Assembly: GCA_009792885.1 (NCBI GenBank)
Contig: WMCF01000034.1
Span: forward strand, 6,854,228 to 6,918,227
DNA from: Eremophila alpestris peregrina
Lineage: Eukaryota; Chordata; Aves; Passeriformes; Alaudidae
Reading direction: 5' to 3'
Length of the DNA: 64,000 bases
This document shows, in pieces, positions 12,116 through 23,126 of the stretch. The position numbers were made by a program, and so were the translations under genes. Every line of letters starts with the position of its first letter. Within the stretch, counting starts at the first letter, position 1. The notes under the pieces are model-generated. The model was not told the origin of the DNA. It made no database searches and worked only from the letters and a program-made list of their open reading frames with translations.

Positions 12116-12630
12116 GAAGGGGTCACTGCGCTCCTGGTGCTGTTTGCTGTTGGGGCTGTAGTTGTTATTTGTTTTATTATACACATTAGTAAAGAACTGT
12201 TATTCCTATTCTCATATCTTTGCCTGAGAGCCCCTTAATTTCAAAATTATAATAATTTGGGGAAAAGGGTTTACATTTTCCATTCCAAGGGAGGCTCCTG
12301 CCTTCCTTAGCAGATGCCTGTCTTTCAGACCAAGACACAGACGTCAAACAATTAAGGCATATTAATTTGCCAAGAATAAATGTAGTAGCAAAATTCAACT
12401 TCAATCATCAGAATTTCTTCCAAGTTCTCCCTTGAAAGATGGCTCATGGCAATTACAATCCTGCCATTGACTGCAATATCTCTGAGGCAAAGGTTTTTAA
12501 CAGAGAATGTCATCGTAAACCAGAAAATTAATAGAAAAATCACTGATGTTTTGCACTGCCTCCTCCCTCCCCCCTGGTCGATATTTAAGAGTGATCCTTT
12601 TCTCTATTTGTACTTGAATCTGAAGAAAGG

Positions 12631-13002
12631 TTAGGCATACTGGATGGCAATAATCTCTTTCCAGCATTTAGTTGGCACAGGTGCATGAACATGAGACCAC
12701 TCAATAACTTGTCTATGCTCTTCAGCCTGGGCAGTCACCTTGTGTAACAAAAAGAACTGGTGGAACATGTAGACCTCTGCATTTTCATGGATAACTTCTT
12801 TTTGACTCAAAGAGAGAGTTTTTTCACAGTCATCAGGAAAGGGATAGGGTACAGGGGTGAATACTGGAACAGCATGAGTGACTCCTATCTTCTCATCCCA
12901 ATCCGTTTCTTCAAATTTTGGATGCTCTTGTTTCAGCTTTTCATGTATGAGTAGTATGTTACGCACAGTATAAATGTTTAGAACCGAAGTTAAAAAAGAC
13001 AT
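12631..13002 (-). CDS. Unassigned 123-codon open frame, possible exon or retrocopy
   Basis: The frame runs from an ATG in AT-rich sequence (end 13002) to a TAA at 12631-12633. Its composition is less AT-driven than that of the surrounding chance frames. It is rich in charged residues, with HEKLKQEHPKFEETDWDEKI near residues 20-39, a proline stretch (PVFTPVPYPFPDD) near 46-58, and an end that reads WSHVHAPVPTKCWKEIIAIQ. I do not recognise the protein. The likely coding part starts at about residue 10, because the first residues come from AT-rich sequence. I see no splice acceptor that clearly decides the 5' edge and no poly-A tract after the stop. Options are a last exon, a 5'-truncated processed pseudogene, or chance. 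Confidence 0.3.
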   Translation of the reverse strand: MSFLTSVLNIYTVRNILLIHEKLKQEHPKFEETDWDEKIGVTHAVPVFTPVPYPFPDDCEKTLSLSQKEVIHENAEVYMFHQFFLLHKVTAQAEEHRQVIEWSHVHAPVPTKCWKEIIAIQYA

Positions 13003-14744
13003 AAAATTATACTATGATTGTATAATTTAAACATTAAAATGAAAGCAACTTTAAATTTGTCTCATAGAAATGTGGATGAAACCAAGTATGCCTAAAATGA
13101 AGTGATATGTAGGTTGTTTCTTTTCTTAATTGTTTAATCTGTTTATCCTCTGCTGACACACCCGAATCCCTCAAACAGAATATACATCTAGATAACACTG
13201 GACATGAGCTAGCATGAAATTTTCCACTCCATGTAGAAATGTTAATCTGAAAATAAATTTTAAATGGTCCTAAATAAGTTAATTCCCACTATGTTAAAAC
13301 TTTACCATATAGAGTGTTTCTTTTTAAATAGATACTGCCATTCATTAGTGCAATTGTGGAAAGAAGTGGCTCTGAGGAATCACATAATGGATGAATATAT
13401 TCAATAAAAAACTAAAAACTAACCTGAAACATTCATTATTGTCTACATTTAATAGTATATGAAAACAAACTTGAATGATAAAAACACAAGAAAATCGGGT
13501 CTTCATAATAAACTGGGAATGGTGTCCATTCATAGTTTATGAAAAAGAACAGTTTGCATTCTTCCACTTATGTAAATTTAAACATTCATATAAAAATATG
13601 TGAGAGAAATTCTGTCTTGTTTATTAATTTTTAATTAATTTCCTTTGGCTAACTTGGATTTTTCACCCTTATTTCATGGTATGAAATTTTTAATTACTTT
13701 TTAGATAAATTTTTCATTCTCTACTAGAAAGAAAGAGTACCCAAGTGTTTATAATAACAACTCAAGGTCAGCATTTAAATTGTTATTTTCTCAGCTGTAC
13801 TGAAGTGATTGTATTCAAGTACAATAATTTTCAGATTTGAGCTCTTACCTCTCCTCATGTTGCCTCAAAAATTGATTTGTCTTATGCTGTACTTTGACAG
13901 AAAAAAATCCTCTAGTCACTGTGGCACATCAGTGTTTGCCCCAGAAGAGGACTGGCAATCCTAGTGACTAGTTGCACTGCACTTCTGCATGCTCCATTCT
14001 TCACAGAACCTGAACTTCTAACCAATTAACAGTAGAACAACAGTTGACCATAGTGGTCCAAGAACTTTTAACACATCTTCGAAACTGAAAGCTGTGACCA
14101 TCTAAGAACTTAGAGAGGTCAGATTTCTCAAGCTGAGAGAACTGCAGGCAGGTGTATGACTTTTTTCCCCCAAATTCTTTATTGTATTTAAATCTGATCC
14201 ACTCAAATATGGAGTGTTTTATCATAGCTTTGGCATAAGACATGTTTTAGGTACACAACCACACCAGTTTGTCTAAGTGTGATGTGAACCTAAGCAGTTT
14301 CCTCAGTATTAAACTCCAGTGAGCCTGTTTTTAAGTTAATGTCTGATGATAAAATGTTGCATAAAGCTTGGCATATTCCTTCCCACAATAGACATGCTGT
14401 ATCTGCTTCACCAGTTTTTTCTCATGCTACATTAAAATCCTGTTACTTTATTAATCAATTTATTAATGCCTTGTATTTAAGTTTCTCATTTTCCACGTTC
14501 TAATTTATATCAAATGTCTTAACATAAAATTGTAGAACAATTCTCTAAAATGACTTAAGACAAGGAATAGTGCTTTCTATACCAGGAAAACATTTTCATT
14601 CTTTTAATCTGCTAACTTGTTATGCAAAAAGCATGTTATATCTGGATAAGATTCTATTCCACCCATTCAATATGATAGTTTCAGAATAAAATAAATTAAA
14701 ACCAAGGGAAAAAAAAAAAAGATTGTTAGGAAGGGTACATTTTT
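13003..14744. other. AT-rich stretch, nothing assigned
   Basis: No gene or named repeat. A poly-A run of about 12 at 14709-14720 lies just upstream of the CR1 5' piece that follows. Confidence 0.5.
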
Positions 14745-16050
14745 TCATGTATGGGAGCAGCAGCTGCTGCAGCAGAGGCAGCTGAGTTAAATCCAGGAGT
14801 GATTGCTAGATCTGTACAGGGGAATTCTTGAACTTAGAGATACCCAATCAGCTGCTCAAAGCCATATGTAGACATAGGAGCCCTTCTAAGCAAATCAGAC
14901 ATGGAGAGGTTGTTGTCAGGAACAACCTGAAGGAGAGTTAAACAACTCTGGAGAGCACAAACAAGCAGAACTGCAGCAAACAAGGTGGGCAAACAGGATA
15001 TGGCACATCACAAGGACATGGTGTGGTATTTTGCATGGCAGTTCACGCAGAAAACCTTGCAAAAGTAGGGCACACTGCTCCACCTGGCATCTGAGGAGAA
15101 CGTGGGGAGTTATCACCCACCCAGCTAGAATAGGAGTAACAATGCTTTCCACTTGGTCAAAAGCCACCTTCACGTGGAACACAGTGACCCAGATGGATCT
15201 TCCAAATCAACACCGAGCTGTCCTCGTTCCAGATTGCAGTGAATGCAGAGGTTTTCACTGATGCTGGAGGACAGCAAAGACAATTCCTGTTGTGGTGTGA
15301 GCAGGTGGACAATCCACACAGCTTGGTGTCAGAGCTCAGAAAAGTCAAGCAGTACCAGGAAATGTCAGAGGAGTGGTTCACTGAACTGTAAATGGGTGTG
15401 GCCTTTTGCAGGACCTCCAGCAACAGGTGGAGCTGCAGGAAGCAGCCAAAAGACAGATACCATGGAAGCTGAGAGGGAGAGCTGGTTTCAAGCCCAGTGG
15501 TAGGGGAACCACATCCCACTGAGAAAAAGTCAAAAAATTCATACCCCAAAACACATGGAAAGGAGGGAGAGCATTGACACAAGGGATTGGGAGGAAGTGG
15601 GGGGAAAAAAACCAAACCAACAAGAAAAGGAAGAACTAATTAAAGAAAGGGACTTTCTCAAAACAAAAATTGGCATTTCCACTAAGCTGGACATTTCCTC
15701 TAAACAGGACATCCCCTCCCAGAATGATATTGCAGCACTGTGGGCTAATTAGACAATATCCATCACACTGGAAAAATAACCAAAGAAAACTGCAGTAGTC
15801 CAATCTGCTCCACAAAGATATTAACAACTAGTTCAAACAAGAAAAGGTGGTGGATGATGGTAGTGGGTACCTCTACTTTAAGAGGCACAGAGGCACTCAT
15901 CAGTTGGCCTGACACACTTTCAAGAAAAGTGTGCTGCCTTCCAGGAACCTGGATCAGGGATGTTACTGAGGAGTTGTTAAGCCTAGTAAAACCCACTGAT
16001 TGTTACCCACTATTAATTTTCCATGTGGGGACAGGGAATACAGTCAGTAG
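14745..16050 (+). mobile_element. CR1 LINE 5' half: 5' region and ORF1 remnant
   Basis: This is a sense-strand CR1 5' portion. From about 15,130 ORF1 is readable in shifting frames. It has a small cysteine cluster (DCSECR, then LLWCEQVD) around TDAGGQQRQFLLWCEQVD at 15257-15310, then a charged, coiled-coil-like run (SELRKVKQYQEMSEEW). From 15,854 comes the start of the SGNH-type esterase domain (VVGTSTLRGTEA, then VCCLPGTWIRDVTEELL, then YPLLIFHVGTGN). In the family the first block is GDS with the catalytic serine, and here the Asp is Thr (GTS). Most CR1 copies lose exactly this 5' half, so the fragment is unusual. It stops near 16,050, before the second half of the esterase and all of ORF2, where ERV sequence begins. 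Confidence 0.8.
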
Positions 16051-16297
16051 CATTTATTCAGTACCCTTAAAAAACCAATATTTTAATTACCCATTACAAA
16101 AATCAAAAAACTTACAGATCACATTGTTAAATTACCCTAGTGCTTACACAATTCATTTCCTAAGTCATGCGCTGTTAAGAACAAAAATAAATTTCAGAGA
16201 GAAACCAAAAATAAGTGAAGAACCATTAAATACAATAACAATATTTACTGATAGTTCAAAGAAAACTCACAAATCAGTTGTCACTTTAAAAATTTAA
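15854..16297 (+). pseudogene. 147-codon chimeric frame: CR1 esterase start joined to ERV RNase H start
   Basis: One uninterrupted frame crosses the boundary between two unrelated retroelements. Residues 1 to about 63 are the CR1 ORF1 esterase N-terminal part (GTSTLRGTEA, VCCLPGTWIRDVTEELL). Residues from about 68 on match the connection region and start of RNase H of a class II retrovirus pol, ending in TIFTDSSKKTHKSVV at 16238-16282, which carries the first RNase H Asp (FTD). The stop follows at 16295-16297. The join looks accidental: the upstream CR1 and downstream pol are both frameshifted. I have no sign of a promoter or of selection. Confidence 0.6.
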
Positions 16298-16665
16298 ACA
16301 CAAAGAAATAAGAATCAGACATAAAAATAATACAAAGTTCACCACAAATTATAAAATTAACAGCAGTAACCAAAGCTTTTAAATTATTTCAGCAACCATT
16401 AAATTTGATCACAAATTCAGCATACCTTACAAATGTGATCAAAAAACTTAAGAAATCACTTTAAAAAGAAACAATGACATTTTATATTCATATTTAATGT
16501 GTGTGGAAACGTTATTACAAAACAAAGAACATGAATATTTTGTCACTCACATCAAGGCACGCTTCTCTCTTCCAAGATTTTTAGCAAAATGAAATACTCA
16601 AGCAGACAAATTAACAATACCAATTTCACAAACCTTACCAGACTTCTTAAACAACACAATTTTTT
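16051..16665 (+). pseudogene. Class II ERV pol remnant: RNase H to start of integrase region
   Basis: A decayed betaretrovirus-like pol piece with no LTR attached. In frame 2 it shows the connection region and the RNase H opening with FTDSS (16244-16258). In frame 1 at 16396-16440 it shows LNLITNSAYLTNVI, the RNase H 'TDSAY' motif with the catalytic Asp replaced by Asn (codon 16414-16416). In frame 3 at 16530-16574 it shows HEYFVTHIKARFSLP, and near 16602 ADKLTIP, matching the end of RNase H. Three frames are needed and stops intervene, so it cannot encode an enzyme. The fragment lacks gag, protease, the RT palm, most of integrase and env. Confidence 0.72.
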
Positions 16666-19600
16666 ATATTTTTCTTTTCAAAGTAATTTCGTTTTTTTCC
16701 CTGACTTTTGAATTCAAGATCTCCATCATTTCCCAAGAAGGAGTTGTTAACTGGAAGCTATTAACATAAAAAGAGGTGTGTGCTTGCCTACAGATATCTA
16801 GAAGAAAATCGTGTTGTCTCATGGGTGAGGACAGAATTAAATCCAAATATGTATTTCAGGAGAATATTTATGTATGATAAATTTGAATTGCTGACCTGAG
16901 ACAAGCCTTGGATCTCTATCTCGTTCACTGAGGATTTATTTGGGTCTTCAAGGATGGTTTTACATTGATCATTCTCAGAAGTAGCCACTAGCAGAAGGGA
17001 AGGGAAACTGTCATATTTCTCTATTCTAGAAACAGTATAGAAGAAAATGTTACTTTTACAGACATTAGAGAAAAACTGCACTTAGTTGACTTAGTAAGAA
17101 CTTAGTTGCCTAAGTTGGACTTAGTAAATTAAGTTACATTAAAAAAAAATCCATGTGTCTGTCTGTCAACATGGAGATATATATGATTCAAAGGAAAAAG
17201 AAAAGCAAGGTTTTTTTTAGTACATGGAGTACACAAAAACAATGGCCAATTTTTTTCTCTTTCTACAATTCACAAATGAATTTTATTTGTGTAGCTTTAT
17301 CACATATTGTTTCAACCAGTCTCAACTATGGTAGCAGTTTAGATAAGCTAAGTACTTGCTAAAAATAATTTATTCTCTAAATAGTTTCTTAAGTTAACTT
17401 TTGAGAAAGACTTGCTTCTACATAACACTTGAGAAACCACTCTGCCACAAGCAACTGTGCTCCTTAATTTTGGTTTACATTACTTACAAATTAAAAGGTG
17501 GAAGGCTTCAAATATATTCCTGTTTAGTGAGTTTAATAATGAACCCCAGGGTTCTCTATTTAATGAATTCTCAGGGTTCTCTAATTAATGAATTCTGCAG
17601 GGCTTGTGCACACAGGATTTTTTTTTTGTAAATATTATACCTCTAAAATACAAGAAATGTGTATGTTCTTCCCTAGAAGAGCAGTGCTTTTAGAGGAAAC
17701 CTGCCTGCTAAGGTATTTCGCATAATTCTTTCCCACTTCTCAGTATTATCTTCCTTGGAAATATTACATAAACCTATGCAGACTGGCTCCACAGAAACAA
17801 CAAATGATAGGTATTATCTGCCTCAATACAGAGCATTTGGTTAATAATGGGAGGAGATGAGACCTCTAGCATGTCAAAAATAAAAGACACCAACCATACT
17901 CAAATAAGCATAACTTTTAAAGATACAAATGGAATGTTTTCTGCATCCATTCTGCACCCAAGAAAAACAAAACCCCCAAACAAATAAACAAATCCCTACA
18001 CTGAATTTGCAATACATTTTTGGGAAGGTTTTCAGTTAACAATTTTTATCTCAGACCGACAAATCTTTCCACACTTCAACATTATGATGTTTTCTCCTGT
18101 TCCTTTTGGTCAAGCAGTTGTCTGTTGTGATTTGCATTAATTGTATCTCTTTCAAGAGTGTAACATGCCACCTCCTCTGTAATGCAAATAGAAAAACCCA
18201 GTTGTACATAAGCTTAAGAAACAGGAAGAGTTTGTGTGTTTTTCAGTTTTTCAGAGAAGGTAGGACTTAAGTTTTCTCTTATTCTCTACACCTTCTTAGA
18301 TTTTGTGATGTATTTCAATTTGAGATTGCATCTGCATCCCATTAAAGCTACCAGAAAAATACTATCTTCCTACCTCATTGGTTATGTTTGCACTACAGTT
18401 ACATATGCAATAGGAACAGGAACAAATTTGCTTTATTAACATCTCTTTTTTTGAGAGGAATTTTACTTTATTTGGAAAACAATGTACTTTGAATTCTGGC
18501 AATGAGAGTTATTAGAAATAAGGCATTTATTTCTGTTTCAACAATTTACTTGTTATTTTTTAAAAATTATTTTTAATCTTTCAGAGAAACATGATCTCTG
18601 TCACTACTTCCAATGTGAAGATTCTTCAGTTCTAACTCGGAAATTATATCTTTTGCCCTTCCTTCCTCTTTCTACCTTCAACGGACAGAACAGTAGAAAT
18701 TCCGAGCTTGATATCTTGAATCATTGTCTGTACAATTTCCAGATGAAGAACTGTAAAAAGAAGTTCTATTTGGTTTTTTTTTTTTTTTACATGAACATTA
18801 GCGTTTAGCCCATATGTTTAAGGGTCACCAGACTTGTAGAATACAAAGAAAAGTAGTCCAAATACCTGCTTGTGACTGAAAACATATATATAGAATCACT
18901 TTTGTTAGTAGCATTGCTTGGAGTTTATATTGGAGTTTATATCTTATTTTCATCCAAGAAGAATCCAGTTCTCACTCCCAGAGGTATCTTTGAACTCTGA
19001 GTCAAGAAAGAAGACAGACATTTCTTCACAACTATGTTTTAAAAGTATATAATACCAACAAGTACATAATACCAAAAATATGTTGAGTTTAAAACCACTT
19101 GAAATTTTGAAATACCCTGAAACTATTATTTTAGGTTTGTTTCCTAATTTTTGCTTAAAGAATTCACAAGAAGCCTCTTTCATAAGTTTTTGCCACAATA
19201 CTCAAGAAATGGAAATGATTTTTAATAAAAATCAAATCTTTGTATAAATGCAGAGGTTTTGGACCTGAATTTGGACAAAGGACAGTGTAATAGAGAAATA
19301 AGATTGAAAGACACAGAAGTGGTATGATTTCTTGAGTTTCTTAGGATTTTTACTTAGATCTTTTACTTTATATTAGTAGAGTAATAAGTAACTTGACCTG
19401 TTCTGACCATCCTTCTGAAAAAATCCAAGTCAGTTATATATTACAAAGTACATATGAGAGGACCGCTTTCTATTTGATAGTCAGAGTAAAACAGTTGCCA
19501 TTATCAGCATCAGTAAAGCAAACATATTAAAAAAAAAATCAATAGGTTTTTTGGTTTTCAGTACTTTAACTCATAGATCAATCAAACCAACTCCTTGCTT

Positions 19601-20782
19601 TTAGAAAATAATTCTTCTAATTTCATATTGCTGGCATGCTATATCATCCAGATTAAATATACTAAAAATCCATTTATTGCTGCACTAAAAATATAGTATC
19701 ATGGTAAAGTTGCTTTCTTGATAACTTTTTTTGGAAAACTGTTCATTCTTTCAATGGTACTGAAGGCAGCAGCCTTCCATTAATTTAATTTAGTAATATA
19801 GATTACTAAGCTTCTTAGGATATGAATAAAAAATGTGGACAGAATATCTTTAACATTAACTGCATTTTCTCTCAAGATAGAAAGTTCTCCAAATGCTGTG
19901 TAAAAGGGGATATGAACACCTGTTAAATGACACCTTAAAGGATCCTGACACATCCAAACCATTTCACACTTCTGGTAGACTAATATCAAAGCTGAAGTAA
20001 CTGCTTGCCTTGATGTCACTGCATTATGTGGATCACATTAAAACTGTGAAGACCACAAATATCTGTGAATTAAAGTGAGAAAGTGTCAGCTTTCTACAAT
20101 CTAGAATCCAAGTAACTGGATTTGCAAAAGAATTTTTTTTCATTAAGAAATAGCATATGTTTATTTTATTTTGGTGATCTATGACTAAATTTTTTTACAA
20201 ACCAATATTGCACAGCACTTTGTTAACACAGACCCACTACATTTTATGCAGTCAATTTTATACATAATTTTTGGCTTTTATTTAAGACACCTCTGTGCTA
20301 ATGGTAAAATTCAGCTGGATAGCTGAAATACATGTTAAACCTCTTCTAAGTATTTCTATTAAAAATTTTATAACTCAGTTGAAGGGAAGAAAAGAAAATT
20401 TTCTGAAAGAAATTAGCAGGTATGACACATGTGTTTGCTAAAAGAAAAAAAAAAAATCTTAAAATTCCAGATCAGCCTGAAAAGATGTTCTATTAACTTC
20501 ATGGGTGTTTTCCCTGTCTCCCTTCTGCTGTAGGTCATGCAAGTTCATAGTCATTCAAAAAACATTTCTTCTCAATAAGTAAGTAATAATTATGTTATTA
20601 AAGGTTCTCATTACCCTAATTTCCTCATTTTTATTATGCACCAAATTTAGCATTGATTTTTGTAATTAATTTGAATGCTTCATTTAGATTCTGGTATGAA
20701 GCTACATATCAACCCTTGCAGGCTATTTTTTCTTTTTTTACATGAGAGAATTTTTCATGCATGGAACATGGTAACGGGAATT
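16666..20782. other. AT-rich stretch, nothing assigned except small duplications
   Basis: About 4.1 kb without a gene or named dispersed repeat. A 25-bp tandem duplication lies at 17547-17596, and a short tandem copy of ttggagtttata lies near 18919-18943. There is a poly-T run at 18774-18788. Confidence 0.5.
17547..17596. repeat. 25-bp tandem duplication, two copies
   Basis: Unit 'cagggttctcta[t/a]ttaatg' plus 'aattct' at 17547-17571 and 17572-17596, with one mismatch between copies. The next bases (gcaggg) start what may be a further partial unit. Confidence 0.85.
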
Positions 20783-21042
20783 TCCCACTCCTTTTTTTCT
20801 TTTTCTTTTTTTCTTTTTTTTTCTTTTTTTCCTTTTTTCTTTTTTTCTTTTTTTTTCTTTTTTCTATTTTTTCTTTTTTTCTTTTTTCTATTTTTTCTTT
20901 TTCTTTTTTCTTCCTTCTTTTTTCTTTTTTTCTTTTTTCTTTCTTCTTTTTTCTTTTTTCTTTTTTCTACTTCTTTTTTCTTTTTTCTTTTCTATTTTCT
21001 TTTTTTATTTTCTATTTTCTTTTTTTTTCTTTTTTTCTTTCT
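20783..21042. repeat. 260-bp T/C-rich tract, (T5-8 C)n
   Basis: The plus strand is almost wholly T and C: runs of five to eight T broken by single C, with a few A interruptions ('tctatttt', 'tctacttc'). Phenylalanine-rich 150- and 106-codon frames here are translations of the tract, not genes. Polypyrimidine tracts of this kind can adopt triplex structure. That is a general property, not something shown here. Confidence 0.9.
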
Positions 21043-23105
21043 GACAAGAAACACAATTTACAAGGGGTTTTTTTCCAATAAAATCTCATATCTTAAAACA
21101 AGATTTAAAGGCCTACAAGAAATGTAACTGGAAAGTTAAGGAAAGCCAAAACTTCTAACAGTGCAAAATTTTTACTTGTTTCTTTTCAAAAGTTGGTGAT
21201 CAAATTATCAAATGCAGGAAAATACAGCAAAAAAACCAACGATATTTACAAGTTCATTAATCCAGAGAGCAATCAAACGAAGAATAGAAGGAAAAAAAGT
21301 TTTCCTTTTTTTTGAAATATGGTGTCTTGATAAGCAAACAAAAAAGAATGGGAATCTGAAAGCTGTATATTAACATCTCTCATGGAAGCAGTTCTCCAGC
21401 TCTGATATGTGCACCAATTGGGCTATGGAGATTTCAATGATATATGCAGTACTTAAAGAGATTTGTTGCTTGTGAAACAAGAATCATTTTTAATACTCAT
21501 AAAATTGACCTGAAAGTGGGAGAATGCTAAATTTTAAAGCTAGAGACTGCTAAAGACAATTTGAGAGGTACAGCAGAAAATAACTGATTTAATTTGGGGT
21601 GTATATACATTTTGAAAAGAATAAGAACACATCATGATGGTATCTAAAATAATTTTTATTTATTAATTATATTTATTTATATTTTCTTCCAGGGCCACTG
21701 GATATGTTGGAGAACCCTTGCAATTTTCTCTGGTTCTTGAGCTCAGCATATACTCAAGTAAGGAAAAAAAAACTTATGCTGGACTTTAATGTCATGAAAT
21801 ATTATTTATGCTATCAAGTATTGGATTAGAGGGTTAAAATTGGTCCAGCTTCTCAGACATATATTAACTTCAATATTTTAATGGGAGTGTGATACCTGAA
21901 TAAATAACTTTGACAGTCTGAGTTTAAAAAAGAAAGATGAAGATAAGATATATGTTCCATTTGTGAGGGTTTTTTTTTGTTTGTTTTGTTTTGTTTTGGG
22001 GTTTTTTTGTTTGTTTTGTGTTTGTTTTTGTTTTCAAGATTCCTTGTGTTTCTGTGTGGATGACCAGTTCAGTTACAATCTGGATAGCAAAAATTTATGA
22101 TCAGGCTTAGGTGATAATCAAGACAGTCCATTCAGTGCATAAATTCAATTTATAGAACTTAGATAAAATGAATTACTTCAAGCTTTAAGTAATTTTAAGT
22201 AATTAAGTAACTTTAAGTTACCTAACAAGATTAACTTATAATTATTGGCAAGCACAGAATGAACACATGCAGAGGTCAGAAAATTTCAAAATCACACACA
22301 AAAAACTCTCTGGCTTGTTACATTATTGAGGGTATATTTTATTTCTAGTATTGTTGAGTTTATATGTATCCTATATCAAAGATAAGAACAGAGTAATGTC
22401 AGCACAGACACATTGAATCAAGTGCACCCCTTAGAATGGCCCGGGAACGGTGCTGTGAATATGTGAAGTTCACAACTGGTTTCTCCAGCCCTTCAATGTC
22501 AATTCTTGTGGACAAGTGAAAGAAAAGGCTTTAATTTAAAGAGCTCCACCATAACAACTGCTGAGTATATCACAGATGATATCAAATGCTTTCATTTTAA
22601 GGATGTAACTACAATTTAAAGTATATATTATAATGTAAGAGATTCTCAGCATAGTGTAGACACATGTTCTCTTGTAATAAGTGGAGTTTAGTAAATATGC
22701 TTGGATGTTTTCTGCAACAGATTATGCCATTGCACTATATTACTAATACATATTTCAATTTAAGGAAGGTACTAAAATCCAATATTAAATTTACATCAAT
22801 ATCCTACATTATGCAAACAAATGGAAGGCTTTGCATGAGAAAAGCCCATGTATTCAGGCAGAAATTCAAACAGAGAAAGCGTTTGACCAAATGTACAGCT
22901 CATGCTATCATTGAAATAACCACACATTTTTATTTATATACATTATAAATATCTCTGTATGCAAAGAGCATGTCCAGCATTGCACCTTCCCTATTTGGCT
23001 AGCTCATCAACTATGTCAGAAAGTTATGTTCTGCACTCTTCAGGAACCTCCTAGATTCATTCCTCTCTATTATGTTGTATTTCCAGCCGACACCTGGTAA
23101 GCTGG
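21043..23105. other. AT-rich stretch with G/T repeat
   Basis: No gene or named dispersed repeat. A G/T-rich simple repeat (tttg/ttttg units) occupies about 21969-22034. A region near 22,170-22,220 repeats 'ttaagtaa' variants loosely. Confidence 0.5.
21969..22034. repeat. (TTTTG)n / (TTTG)n simple repeat
   Basis: T-runs separated by single G, with one tggggt interruption, about 66 bp long. Confidence 0.85.
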
Positions 23106-23124
23106 AAAAAAAAAAAAAAAAAAA
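23106..23124. repeat. A19 homopolymer at CR1 boundary
   Basis: Nineteen consecutive A on the plus strand, followed by gcaaaaaaggg and then CR1 ORF2 sequence (minus strand). It marks the internal break of that CR1 piece. Confidence 0.9.
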
Positions 23125-23126
23125 GC

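Larger units (their letters stand above)
11299..12337 (+). mobile_element. Solo LTR, passerine ERVL-like, 1,039 bp
   Basis: Starts TGTTGGAATTTC and ends AGACCAAGACA. The flanks are caggc (11294-11298) and cagac (12338-12342), a 5-bp target duplication with one mismatch, as expected for ERVL-type insertions. The 3' part ('cctgagagccccttaatttc', 'ggtttacattttccattcca', 'ggaggctcctgccttcctta') matches what I know of songbird LTR ends and gives plus orientation. A (CT)n run lies at 11517-11534, and a GC- and CpG-rich block lies at about 11,945-12,115. The 86-, 62- and 140-codon frames here are by-products of that GC-rich block. No internal retroviral sequence is attached. Confidence 0.85.

Noticed and set aside
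11764..12238. Proline/alanine-rich frames on both strands
   Set aside because: They come from the CpG-rich core of a solo LTR. Opposite-strand frames of similar length show that composition, not coding, causes them.
15157..15623. 152- and 81-codon minus-strand frames
   Set aside because: They are antisense to the CR1 ORF1 remnant.
17085..17140. Repeated 'acttagttg/acttagta' motifs, considered as a regular array
   Set aside because: The units are irregular in spacing and sequence, and there are no unique spacers between equal repeats. Not a CRISPR or a defined satellite.
20675..21127. 150-codon phenylalanine-rich 'membrane protein'
   Set aside because: It is the translation of the T/C simple repeat.
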